Positions 7,807-15,826 of a DNA stretch of 64,000 bases are shown one piece after another. Source of the stretch: Chlorogloeopsis fritschii (GTDB lineage: Bacteria > Cyanobacteriota > Cyanobacteriia > Cyanobacteriales > Nostocaceae); the NCBI RefSeq assembly GCF_043099315.1, contig NZ_CP170746.1. One strand, given 5' to 3'. The first letter of the stretch is position 1. Every line of letters begins with the position of its first letter. A program made the translations under genes and the position numbers. Under the pieces are notes generated by a model. That model was not told the DNA's origin. It did no database searches and worked only from the letters and a program-made list of their open reading frames with translations.

Positions 7807-8210
7807 GTCAACTCTTCACACATTCATTAATTTCTCCATGGAAAATTTTAGACAATTAAAATTTCAAAATTTTTGATTTCACACGCTGATTCATCATTTC
7901 ATCGACTTTTTTCATCCCTGTTGTATCATTCACTACAATTAGCCATTTAAACTTTATTTATTCTTTACAAAATCTTATATATAATTTCTTGGTCAAGATT
8001 AAAACTACTATTTGCTATGTAGCACCAATTTTTGCTGATTTGCTAGATAATAACCTTAAAATTATCTTAAAATCAGCGTATTTACTGAGGTAAAGTGGCT
8101 AAAAAACAAGCGAAATTCGTAGGTTTCCCATTGGTCAACTAAGTAATTGCTTGCTAGTTTGTACAAAGTCACTTGTATAAATTTCATCACAGGGATAAGG
8201 TAAATTGAGC

Positions 8211-9290
8211 ATGACGCAACCAAAGCGAGCTTTGATTACTGGTATTACCGGTCAAGATGGCTCCTATTTGAGTGAGTTTTTACTTGAACAAGGTTACGAA
8301 GTTCATGGCATTATTCGCCGGACTTCGACATTCAATACAGATCGTATCGATCACATTTACGAAGATCCTCATAAAGAGGGAGTGCGACTGTTTCTTCATT
8401 ATGGCGACCTAACTGACGGTACTACACTACGTCGCATCCTTGAAGAAGTACAACCAACCGAAATTTACAACCTGGGTGCTCAATCCCACGTGAGAGTAAG
8501 TTTTGACTCACCCGAATACACCGCAGATGCAGTTGGAATGGGAACGCTGCGTTTGTTGGAAGCGATCCGTGATTATCAGCATCGCACTGGGATTCAGGTG
8601 CGGTTTTACCAAGCTGGTTCTTCAGAAATGTTTGGTTTGGTACAAGAGGTACCCCAAAAAGAAACAACGCCATTTTATCCCCGCAGTCCTTATGCTTGTG
8701 CTAAAGTTTATGCTCACTGGCAAACGATAAATTACCGAGAATCTTACGGCTTGTTTGCGTGCAATGGCATACTTTTTAACCATGAATCTCCCCGTCGGGG
8801 TGAAACGTTTGTGACGCGTAAGATCACAATGGCAGTCGCTCGGATTTTTGGTGCTAGACAGAAAAAGCTTTATATGGGCAATTTAGATGCCAAACGAGAT
8901 TGGGGCTACGCCAAAGATTACGTCAGGGCAATGTGGATGATGCTACAGCAAGACGAACCTGAGGACTACGTGATTGCTACTGGTGAAACTCACTCAGTCC
9001 GAGAGTTTCTAGAACTAGCATTTAGTTATGTAAATCTCAATTGGCAAGATTATGTGGAGTTTGATCCACGCTATCTCCGTCCAGCAGAAGTAGAGTTGTT
9101 AATTGGTGATTCTACAAAAGCTCGGCAAAAGTTGGGTTGGAAGCCTTCAGTAACATTTGAAGAACTAGTCGCCCTGATGGTGGAAGCAGACTTGCAAGCC
9201 TTGGGTTTAACTTCTCCCAATGGCAATGTAGTCAAAGCAATTAAAGATAATGCTATGATTCGGCAAGAGTTGGGCGTGCTTCACTTGTAA
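8211..9290 (+). CDS. gmd: GDP-mannose 4,6-dehydratase
   Basis: Converts GDP-D-mannose to GDP-4-keto-6-deoxy-D-mannose, the first step of GDP-L-fucose synthesis, in the cytosol. About 359 residues, normal for the family. The NADP-binding loop GITGQDGSYLSEF is near the N-terminus, RRTSTFNTDRIDHIY follows, and the catalytic Tyr-Lys pair lies in YACAK at about residue 160. The ATG at 8211 is preferred over TTG at 8205 because GGGATAAGG ends 10 nt upstream of it. It is followed 25 nt later by fcl, which catalyses the next two steps. The product presumably feeds the exopolysaccharide made with the two upstream genes. Confidence 0.96.
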   Translation: MTQPKRALITGITGQDGSYLSEFLLEQGYEVHGIIRRTSTFNTDRIDHIYEDPHKEGVRLFLHYGDLTDGTTLRRILEEVQPTEIYNLGAQSHVRVSFDSPEYTADAVGMGTLRLLEAIRDYQHRTGIQVRFYQAGSSEMFGLVQEVPQKETTPFYPRSPYACAKVYAHWQTINYRESYGLFACNGILFNHESPRRGETFVTRKITMAVARIFGARQKKLYMGNLDAKRDWGYAKDYVRAMWMMLQQDEPEDYVIATGETHSVREFLELAFSYVNLNWQDYVEFDPRYLRPAEVELLIGDSTKARQKLGWKPSVTFEELVALMVEADLQALGLTSPNGNVVKAIKDNAMIRQELGVLHL

Positions 9291-9315
9291 AAAAAACACG
9301 AGCAAGAATTAAATA

Positions 9316-10260
9316 ATGAAGGCCTTAGAACTGAATAATAAAAAGATTCTAGTCACTGGAGGCTCTGGTTTTCTTGGACGTCAGGTGATAGATTGTCTTG
9401 TGAAAGCAGGAGCAAATCGGGAGAAAATTACAGTACCGCGATCGCGTGATTGTGATTTGCGTCTGATGGAAAACTGCAAACGCGCAGTCGATCAGCAAGA
9501 TATTGTCATTCACCTTGCAGCCCACGTTGGTGGTATCGGTCTTAACCGCGAAAAGCCCGCCGAATTGTTCTACGATAACTTGATGATGGGAACTCAGCTG
9601 ATTCATGCTGCTTATCAAGCGGTCGTAGAAAAATTTGTTTGTATAGGCACTATTTGTGCTTATCCAAAATTTACTCCGGTGCCATTTAACGAAGACAACT
9701 TGTGGAATGGCTATCCAGAGGAAACTAACGCCCCTTACGGAGTGGCAAAAAAAGCTTTGTTAGTGCAGTTGCAAGCTTACCGCCAACAGTACGGCTTTAA
9801 TGGTATTTATCTTTTGCCTGTGAATTTATACGGGCCAGAGGATAACTTTGATCCTAGAAGTTCTCATGTGATTCCAGCCTTAATTCGCAAAGTTCACGAC
9901 GCACAAGTGAAGGGAGAGAAGACAATTTCTGTTTGGGGTGATGGAAGCCCTACGCGTGAGTTTCTCTATTCTGAGGATGCGGCACGGGGAATTGTGATGG
10001 GTACTCAATTTTACAACGACCCTGAGCCAGTCAATTTGGGAACAGGTTATGAAATCTCAATCCGCGATTTGATTAATCTGATTTGTGAATTGATGGAATT
10101 TGATGGTGAAATTGTTTGGGAAACTGACAAGCCTAACGGGCAGCCACGCCGTTGCTTGGATACACAAAGGGCGGCGAAAGCCTTTGGTTTTACTGCTCAA
10201 GTGGACTTTAAACAAGGGTTGAAGAATACGATTGACTGGTGGCGGCAAAATGCTGCTTAA
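9316..10260 (+). CDS. fcl: GDP-L-fucose synthase
   Basis: An NADPH-dependent epimerase-reductase that turns GDP-4-keto-6-deoxymannose into GDP-L-fucose. At 314 residues it is the usual size. The Rossmann loop GGSGFLG is at residues 15-21; the catalytic Tyr is about residue 141 in YGVAKK, and the conserved SPTREFLY segment lies in the C-terminal half. It forms an operon with gmd (25-nt gap). A U-rich hairpin at 10304-10342 probably ends the transcript. The pairing with gmd makes the assignment firm. Confidence 0.96.
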   Translation: MKALELNNKKILVTGGSGFLGRQVIDCLVKAGANREKITVPRSRDCDLRLMENCKRAVDQQDIVIHLAAHVGGIGLNREKPAELFYDNLMMGTQLIHAAYQAVVEKFVCIGTICAYPKFTPVPFNEDNLWNGYPEETNAPYGVAKKALLVQLQAYRQQYGFNGIYLLPVNLYGPEDNFDPRSSHVIPALIRKVHDAQVKGEKTISVWGDGSPTREFLYSEDAARGIVMGTQFYNDPEPVNLGTGYEISIRDLINLICELMEFDGEIVWETDKPNGQPRRCLDTQRAAKAFGFTAQVDFKQGLKNTIDWWRQNAA

Positions 10261-10303
10261 GTTTAGTATGTCAAATTGAATTAGGCATAATATAACCACG
10301 AAG

Positions 10304-10342
10304 ACACCAAGACTGACATAAATGTTTCCTTGGTGTTTTTTT
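10304..10342 (+). terminator. Rho-independent terminator after fcl
   Basis: ACACCAAG (10304-10311) pairs with CTTGGTGT (10329-10336) across a 17-nt loop, and the stem runs directly into a run of seven T. It lies 44 nt behind the fcl stop and 33 nt before the next gene. Confidence 0.65.
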
Positions 10343-10374
10343 GCCTTCATAGATGATTTTCTATGAATAATTAA

Positions 10375-10929
10375 ATGGAAAAAAAACAACTACGCCGATC
10401 GCTTTTAAACAAACGTCAATTAATGTTAGTTGAAGAATGGAAACAAAAGAGCGATCGCATCTGCACCCACCTTCTCACATCAACCTTATTTACTCAAGCA
10501 AAAACAATCCTGGCTTATTTCAGCTTTCGCCAAGAACCCGATTTGAGTCTGTTATTTGACGATAGTAAAATCTGGGGGTTTCCTCGCTGCGTCGGCGATT
10601 CTCTGTACTGGCACATTTGGACACCCCAAGACTCTTTACAAATAGGGGTTTATGGCATTAGCGAACCCCATCCTCATGCCCCAACTATAGAGCCTGCTGA
10701 AGTAGATTTAATTTTTGTGCCTTGTGTTGCTTGTGACTATCAAGGTTATCGCTTGGGCTACGGTGGGGGATATTATGATCGCTTGCTTGCTGCACCTGAG
10801 TGGGCAAATAAAACTACTATTGGCATTGTTTTTGATTTTGCCTATTTACCCCAATTACCGATTGAACCTTGGGATAAACCTTTAAGTGCTGTTTGTACAG
10901 AAACTGGATTAATACAAATTCAAAATTAA
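10375..10929 (+). CDS. 5-formyltetrahydrofolate cyclo-ligase
   Basis: Converts 5-formyl-THF to 5,10-methenyl-THF with ATP, returning a storage folate to one-carbon metabolism. The 184-residue protein shows the family's basic N-terminus (KKQLRRSLLNKRQ), the substrate-binding FGFPR-like element WGFPRC, and the ATP-binding motif LGYGGGYYDRLLA near residue 127. The length is normal. The ATG at 10375 is the first codon after the terminator of the fucose operon, so it is probably expressed from its own promoter. Confidence 0.93.
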   Translation: MEKKQLRRSLLNKRQLMLVEEWKQKSDRICTHLLTSTLFTQAKTILAYFSFRQEPDLSLLFDDSKIWGFPRCVGDSLYWHIWTPQDSLQIGVYGISEPHPHAPTIEPAEVDLIFVPCVACDYQGYRLGYGGGYYDRLLAAPEWANKTTIGIVFDFAYLPQLPIEPWDKPLSAVCTETGLIQIQN

Positions 10930-10953
10930 GCTTCACAACCACTCTTTCCCTTG

Positions 10954-11000
10954 GCGACTGGAAGTCGCGGCTAAACAAACCAAGTCCGCCTACGCGGACT
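10954..11000. repeat. two-hairpin dispersed repeat family B, copy 1
   Basis: Hairpin one pairs GCGACT with AGTCGC (10954-10968). The linker GGCTAAACA follows. Hairpin two pairs AGTCCGC with GCGGACT around a CTAC loop (10983-11000). The same architecture and linker recur at 43121-43173. It lies between convergent genes. Confidence 0.75.
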
Positions 11001-11031
11001 AAAGAATAAAGAGGGTAAACCGGATTTGGTA

Positions 11032-13233
11032 TTAGACTGTTTCACAAACTCTTTGGCTAATCGGCACTTGAATTATAAACTCCGTTCCTTTGCCAGGGGT
11101 AGAGAAACATTCCAATTTGCCACCATGTTTTTCAGTAATAATTTGATAGCTAATCGCCATACCCATACCTGTTCCCTTACCTACGGGTTTGGTAGTAAAG
11201 AAAGGATCGAAAATACGGTTTTTAACCTGCTCTGGCATTCCCGATCCATTGTCGGCGATCGCAATTTTCACAGACTGCGAGTCAATTAATGAGGTACGGA
11301 TGGTAATTTGACTGGGGTTTTCCTCAATTTCCCGATTGGTACGCTTGGCATTTACCTCATCGAGGACATCGATTGCATTCACCAGAATATTCATTAAGAC
11401 TTGATTAAGTTGTCCGGGATAACATTCGACTGGGGGCAAGTTGCCATAATCTCGAATCACTTCAATTGCCGGATGTTCTGGTCTTTCTTTGAGGCGGTGT
11501 GCCAAAATTAACAGCGTGCTTTCAATCCCCTCATGAATGTCAACTGTTTTAAATTCTGATTCATCCATACGCGAAAAGTTACGCAGCGATAAGACAATTG
11601 TCCGAATTCGATCAGTACCGATTTTCATCGAAGACAGCATTTTCTGTAAATCATCAACCAAAAACTCCAAATCGATTTCGTCGGCTAGGGCTTGAATCTC
11701 TGGATCGCTGCTAGGGTGGCGTTGCTGGTAGAGCTGAATCATCCGCAGCAAATCTTGAGTGTATTCGTTCAGGTGAGTAATATTGCCGTGAATAAAGTTG
11801 ACCGGGTTGTTGATTTCATGAGCTACACCTGCTACTAATTGACCCAAGCTTGACATTTTTTCGTTCTGAACGACTTGTGCTTGAGTACGTTGTAACTCAC
11901 TTAAGGCGGTTTTGAGTTCGCTAGTACGTTCTTCTACCCGATCTTCTAGCTCTGCTTTACTGTTCTCTAAAGCGGTAAAGGATTCGCTCAATTGCCCTGC
12001 CATATGATTAAAGGATTGGGCAAGTGTGTTGAGTTCTTGAACGCTACTGTTGTCTAGTGTTTGCTCTAAATTACCAGATGCCATTGCCTGACTTGCTAGA
12101 TTCATGCGCAAAATCGGGCGTGTAATCCAGCGGGAGGTGAAATAGCCCATCAGGGTTGCCACAATTAATGCTCCTAGACAGAGCAAAATGGTAGTGCGGG
12201 TATTAGCGTTGATTTGTGCCATAAAAGCGTTTTCCGGCACGCTAACCACTACTAGCCAATCCAGTCCATATTGGTCACGCCAGGGAGTAACATAAACAAA
12301 ATGTGTTTCTCCTTGCCAGTTTAGTAGCAGTTTTTTGGGTTGAGTAATGGATTGGAATCCTTTGAAGGATTGCTGGAGTTGTTTGGCAATGCCCTGAACT
12401 GCCGGATCGAGACTATCTGTAGCTTTCAACCGCTGAATATCATCTTTGACTAAAGTAAAGGGTTGTTGGGTGCTAGAGTCTGCTATTAGCATCCCATTTC
12501 GCTCCAGAATAAAAACCTGTCCATTGCGGCTGACATCCAAATGCCGTAAAAACTCACCGAGCTTCAACAGATGGATATCTGCGCCAACCATCCCCAGCAA
12601 TCGATTTTGGGCGTCATAGATGGGGCGACCAGCGGAAGCAACAATATATGGATGATTGGGATAATTCCAGGTGTAAATTCGCGACCAGATAGCTTTACCT
12701 GCTTTCACAGGTTCTGTATACCAGGACATACTAAAATTGTCCCAATCATAAATAGTGGTGACATTGGTGCGATCGCCTTTTTCATCAGTGGCGTAGGTAT
12801 AAAGATTTTTTGGAGGTTTTGCACTCCAATCATCAATCGTGACGGTTTTACCATCATATCGTCCTGCCCCTGCCCCTTCACCTGTTGTCAGTCCGATGCC
12901 GATGTAAGTCAAGTCATACGCCTGCATCTGTTTCCAGAAATACTTGCCGATGGTTTGGCGATCGCGCACATCCAATAATCCCATCTGTATCGCATCAGCA
13001 TTAATTTGGTTCACCCTATGGGGGATAGACAAATAGGAATTTAGGTGTTGATCTACTAGACTGCTAGTTCGATTCATTAACTGATCTGCCAAGTTGTTCA
13101 CGGCTTTCTGCCCATTTTTAAAGGACAGGTAGCCCACCAGACCAACTGCTCCAAAAATTTGTAAAATAAATGGAACAATGAGAACAAGCTGTAATGGGAA
13201 TGCTTTAACTTTGCTGGAGTGAGGCCTCTTCAT
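11032..13233 (-). CDS. membrane sensor histidine kinase (Cache-HAMP-HisKA-HATPase)
   Basis: A 733-residue two-component sensor. TM1 covers about residues 14-35 and TM2 about 346-366, enclosing a periplasmic double-Cache ligand-binding domain of about 310 residues. A HAMP linker follows (about 366-420), then a coiled coil and the HisKA box GVAHEINNPVN with the phosphoacceptor His near 472. The ATPase domain has NILVNAIDVLDE, ADNGSGMP, and the G2 box GKGTGMGMAI near 684. No receiver domain is fused and no response regulator is adjacent, so it is an orphan kinase. The Cache domain implies a small extracytoplasmic ligand; which one is unknown. Confidence 0.93.
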   Translation of the reverse strand: MKRPHSSKVKAFPLQLVLIVPFILQIFGAVGLVGYLSFKNGQKAVNNLADQLMNRTSSLVDQHLNSYLSIPHRVNQINADAIQMGLLDVRDRQTIGKYFWKQMQAYDLTYIGIGLTTGEGAGAGRYDGKTVTIDDWSAKPPKNLYTYATDEKGDRTNVTTIYDWDNFSMSWYTEPVKAGKAIWSRIYTWNYPNHPYIVASAGRPIYDAQNRLLGMVGADIHLLKLGEFLRHLDVSRNGQVFILERNGMLIADSSTQQPFTLVKDDIQRLKATDSLDPAVQGIAKQLQQSFKGFQSITQPKKLLLNWQGETHFVYVTPWRDQYGLDWLVVVSVPENAFMAQINANTRTTILLCLGALIVATLMGYFTSRWITRPILRMNLASQAMASGNLEQTLDNSSVQELNTLAQSFNHMAGQLSESFTALENSKAELEDRVEERTSELKTALSELQRTQAQVVQNEKMSSLGQLVAGVAHEINNPVNFIHGNITHLNEYTQDLLRMIQLYQQRHPSSDPEIQALADEIDLEFLVDDLQKMLSSMKIGTDRIRTIVLSLRNFSRMDESEFKTVDIHEGIESTLLILAHRLKERPEHPAIEVIRDYGNLPPVECYPGQLNQVLMNILVNAIDVLDEVNAKRTNREIEENPSQITIRTSLIDSQSVKIAIADNGSGMPEQVKNRIFDPFFTTKPVGKGTGMGMAISYQIITEKHGGKLECFSTPGKGTEFIIQVPISQRVCETV

Positions 13234-13381
13234 CAGTCTGTGTTTCTCAAACGTTTTTTCTGAGTAAGTGGTTCACCTGTCAGTGAATAGGCAAATCTTT
13301 ATACTCGTAAACCTAGTATTCCCACAGAAGTTATACAATCAACACAACTTATACAATCAACATATTGTCAATATGGTTCTG

Positions 13382-13475
13382 TTGAGTAGCAATTTTTGTA
13401 GGGTGGGCACTGCCTAACTTACCTCAAACCCTTATTTTTACATTGTGGATAGTGCCCACCTTACTGTCATTGAGA
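13382..13475. repeat. MITE-like dispersed element family C, copy 1
   Basis: An element of about 95 bp that recurs at 43177-43270 with clear similarity along its whole length. The inner inverted repeats are GGTGGGCACT (13402-13411) and AGTGCCCACC (13451-13460), a perfect 10-bp pair. It encodes nothing and lies in a gene-free region. Confidence 0.75.
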
Positions 13476-13541
13476 AGGGTACAAGTTATCAGTTGAAAGA
13501 ATGCAGAGAAGAGAAAGAGTATATTAGCTATTTAATAAAAA

Positions 13542-13571
13542 TTAAGTCTAGCAGACGGCTGCTAGACTTAA
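13542..13571 (-). terminator. strong 13-bp hairpin, terminator-like on the minus strand
   Basis: TTAAGTCTAGCAG pairs perfectly with CTGCTAGACTTAA around the tetraloop ACGG. Read on the minus strand, the stem is followed by TTTTTATT. That is the layout of an intrinsic terminator for a leftward transcript, yet no minus-strand gene is known between here and 14267. Confidence 0.5.
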
Positions 13572-14083
13572 GGCAGTTCATGGCATCGCAATTAAGATGG
13601 TAAATCGCGATATTTAAAAATCGATTGATGGGAGTAATTACAACTAAGGTGGACATCATACACAGGGAACTAGCTTGCTTACGTACATCCCAGTCTTGCC
13701 AAGAAACTTGCAGTTAAGGAATCTGCATGATTACACAAGCAGTCTTTCAACAAAAATCAGAACAGTGCAAATCTGATGTTAAGCTTGATAATCTTTCTTG
13801 TTGAATGTTATGGGGAAGCAAAGTATCGCTGTGTTGGACTCAGGCAGGAGGCACGAGCCATAGTCCGCAAATTTGGAATATTAACGTGTGCCTGTCGTTA
13901 ATTTTACTTGCTCTAAATTATTAGATTACCAGCTTGATACTAAAAGTTGCTCAAATTCTTAAGAAAATATTACAAAAAATAGAAGTATGCTCAAGATATG
14001 GTCAAAACCTAATGTCTAAGCTGTTCTAGAACTCAAGCAGACAGAAGTTGGTGTTGCTGAATCCGGGGATGAATTTTATCTCA

Positions 14084-14157
14084 CGCAGAGGAGCCAGTGC
14101 GTTGCGCGGGTTCCCCGCGTTGTAGCAACTGGCGTCACGCAAAGACGCAGAGAGTAA
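14084..14157. repeat. nested palindrome inside an ACGCAGAG-type repeat
   Basis: GCCAGT (14093-14098) pairs with ACTGGC (14128-14133), and CGCGGG pairs with CCCGCG inside (14105-14119). The flanks TCACGCAGAGG and TCACGCAAAGACGCAGAGAG look like two parts of one repeat interrupted by the hairpin. Confidence 0.55.
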
Positions 14158-14267
14158 GAGTTTTAATTTACTACGTTTCTTAATTTCATACTTCTATTCA
14201 GCAACGCCCAGAAGTTTAGCAATCCAAAATTGGTATAAGCTACAGATTAATTTTGTTGAGGTTTAGT

Positions 14268-15107
14268 ATGAATTCTTTTGGTGGCAATTCACAGTTAAAA
14301 ATTTTGGGAGTGTATGGGTTACTGGGGGCGATCGCTGCTGCAACACTCTTCCCTTTACTTTGGCTTGTGAGTACGGCGTTGAAATCTCCAACCGAAAATA
14401 TTTTTCAGTCGCCGCCGCAGTTATTGCCCGCTCAACCGACTTTTGAGAACTTTGTTACGGTGTGGCAAACCAATCCTTTTGGACAGTACCTTTTCAACAG
14501 TACCCTAGTTGCGTTGCTAACCGTAGGCTTAAATTTATTGTTTTGTGCCTTAGCTGCTTATCCCTTGGCAAGACTATCTTTTGTGGGAAGAGACTGGATT
14601 TTTATTGGGATTGTCTCTACAATTATGATTCCTTTTCAGATTGTGATGATTCCTCTCTATATTTTGACAGTTCAGTTAGGTTTGAGAAATACTTATTTGG
14701 GCGTGATTTTTCCTGGTTTAGCTTCTGCCTTTGGCATTTTTCTATTGCGGCAGGCTTTTATAAGCGTTCCCAAAGAGATGGAAGAAGCAGCACGCATGGA
14801 TGGCTGTTCGGAGTTAGGCTTGTGGTGGTATGTCATGTTGCCAGCAATTCGCCCAGCATTGGTTACCCTGGCTATTTTCGTTTTTATTGGTTCATGGAGT
14901 GACTTTCTTTGGCCTTTAATTGTCATTCAAGATGAAAATTTATATACCCTTCCTTTGGGAGTAGCAAAGCTAGCAGGGACATTTTCTCTAGACTGGCGCT
15001 TGGTAGCTGCTGGTTCTTTGATTTCTATCGCTCCAGTACTGTTATTGTTTTTATTTTTACAACGTTATATTGTACCTACGGAAACTGGTAGCGGTGTGAA
15101 AGGTTAA
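14268..15107 (+). CDS. carbohydrate ABC transporter permease (MalG type)
   Basis: An inner-membrane permease subunit of a CUT1-family sugar importer, about 279 residues with six predicted transmembrane helices. The EAA loop that contacts the ATPase is present (EEAARMDGCSELGLWWYVMLP). The ATG at 14268 is preferred over TTG at 14253 because GAGG at 14258-14261 sits 6 nt upstream. The usual partners, a MalF-type permease, a binding protein and an ATPase, are absent on both sides, so it must assemble with components encoded elsewhere. The substrate is unknown. Confidence 0.88.
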   Translation: MNSFGGNSQLKILGVYGLLGAIAAATLFPLLWLVSTALKSPTENIFQSPPQLLPAQPTFENFVTVWQTNPFGQYLFNSTLVALLTVGLNLLFCALAAYPLARLSFVGRDWIFIGIVSTIMIPFQIVMIPLYILTVQLGLRNTYLGVIFPGLASAFGIFLLRQAFISVPKEMEEAARMDGCSELGLWWYVMLPAIRPALVTLAIFVFIGSWSDFLWPLIVIQDENLYTLPLGVAKLAGTFSLDWRLVAAGSLISIAPVLLLFLFLQRYIVPTETGSGVKG

Positions 15108-15529
15108 ATACTTGATAATATACGAAAATAAGTAACATTACTGTTGGATTTTTAGCAGTATCTTTATAAGGGCAAAAAACTCAACAGTTTTTATTGATAA
15201 AAAATTATGAAAACTCTTAATTATAAATACTTAGGAAATCAAAATTTATCTGTTAGTTGTAACCAGATATAGGGAAATTAAAAACAATGAATAAGTAAGT
15301 GTAAGGAAAAATCAATATAATTTTGTAAAGAAGTGAGAAAGTGTATAACTCTCACCAGTTATGGATTCTAGCATATGGCTTTTGCTGAGTCTTTACAAAA
15401 AATATTTATTTCTATCTACTTGTATATCTTTAATTAAGATGGCTGCAATCTTTATTAAGTATGGGAGATAATATGTCAAAATTGGCGGATATATAACTGT
15501 GTTTGTCGCAATTTAAATATCTAAAAACT
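15108..15529. other. gene-free A+T-rich interval
   Basis: No coding frame, repeat or convincing hairpin is seen between the ABC permease and the small membrane protein gene. It presumably contains the promoter of the downstream gene. Confidence 0.5.
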
Positions 15530-15778
15530 ATGCGCTATCCACAGCCAATCAAAAAGAGCAAAATTTATATTTCGATTCTTGTTATAGTTGCTTTAGGCAC
15601 TTCATCATTCACTTTCATACTGCTTTACAGTTCCCAGTTTGCAAGAACCAGTTCAACCTCTGCTGCCAGCCATCCAACATCAATTCCTTGGATTGAGAGT
15701 AAATTAGAATGCGAACATACGAATAGAAGTTGGCATGATGGTAAATGTTGGGATAACGAACATAGTGAGATGTTTTAG
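15530..15778 (+). CDS. small single-pass membrane or secreted hypothetical protein
   Basis: An 82-residue protein (ATG at 15530, MRYPQPIKK) with a basic N-terminus and one hydrophobic segment of about 22 residues (ISILVIVALGTSSFTFILLYS), then a Ser/Thr-rich linker and a C-terminal tail with two cysteines (ECEHTNRSWHDGKCWDNEH). The layout fits an N-in membrane anchor with a disulfide-bonded external tail. I do not recognise the family. A TTG at 15503 would extend it by nine residues. Convergent with the pentapeptide gene. Confidence 0.5.
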   Translation: MRYPQPIKKSKIYISILVIVALGTSSFTFILLYSSQFARTSSTSAASHPTSIPWIESKLECEHTNRSWHDGKCWDNEHSEMF

Positions 15779-15826
15779 GTAGAAGGGATGAAGTTTTAAA
15801 ATCTTGCTTAAACTACACTTTCTAAG

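Larger units (their letters stand above)
13234..14267. other. 1-kb gene-free, repeat-rich region
   Basis: No coding region can be supported here. The stretch holds a dispersed MITE-like element (13382-13475), a 13-bp perfect hairpin (13542-13571) and a nested palindrome inserted in another repeat (14084-14157). The middle part (about 13575-14030) has mixed composition and no open frame of note; it could hold an unrecognised small RNA or simply the promoters of the flanking divergent genes. Confidence 0.6.
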
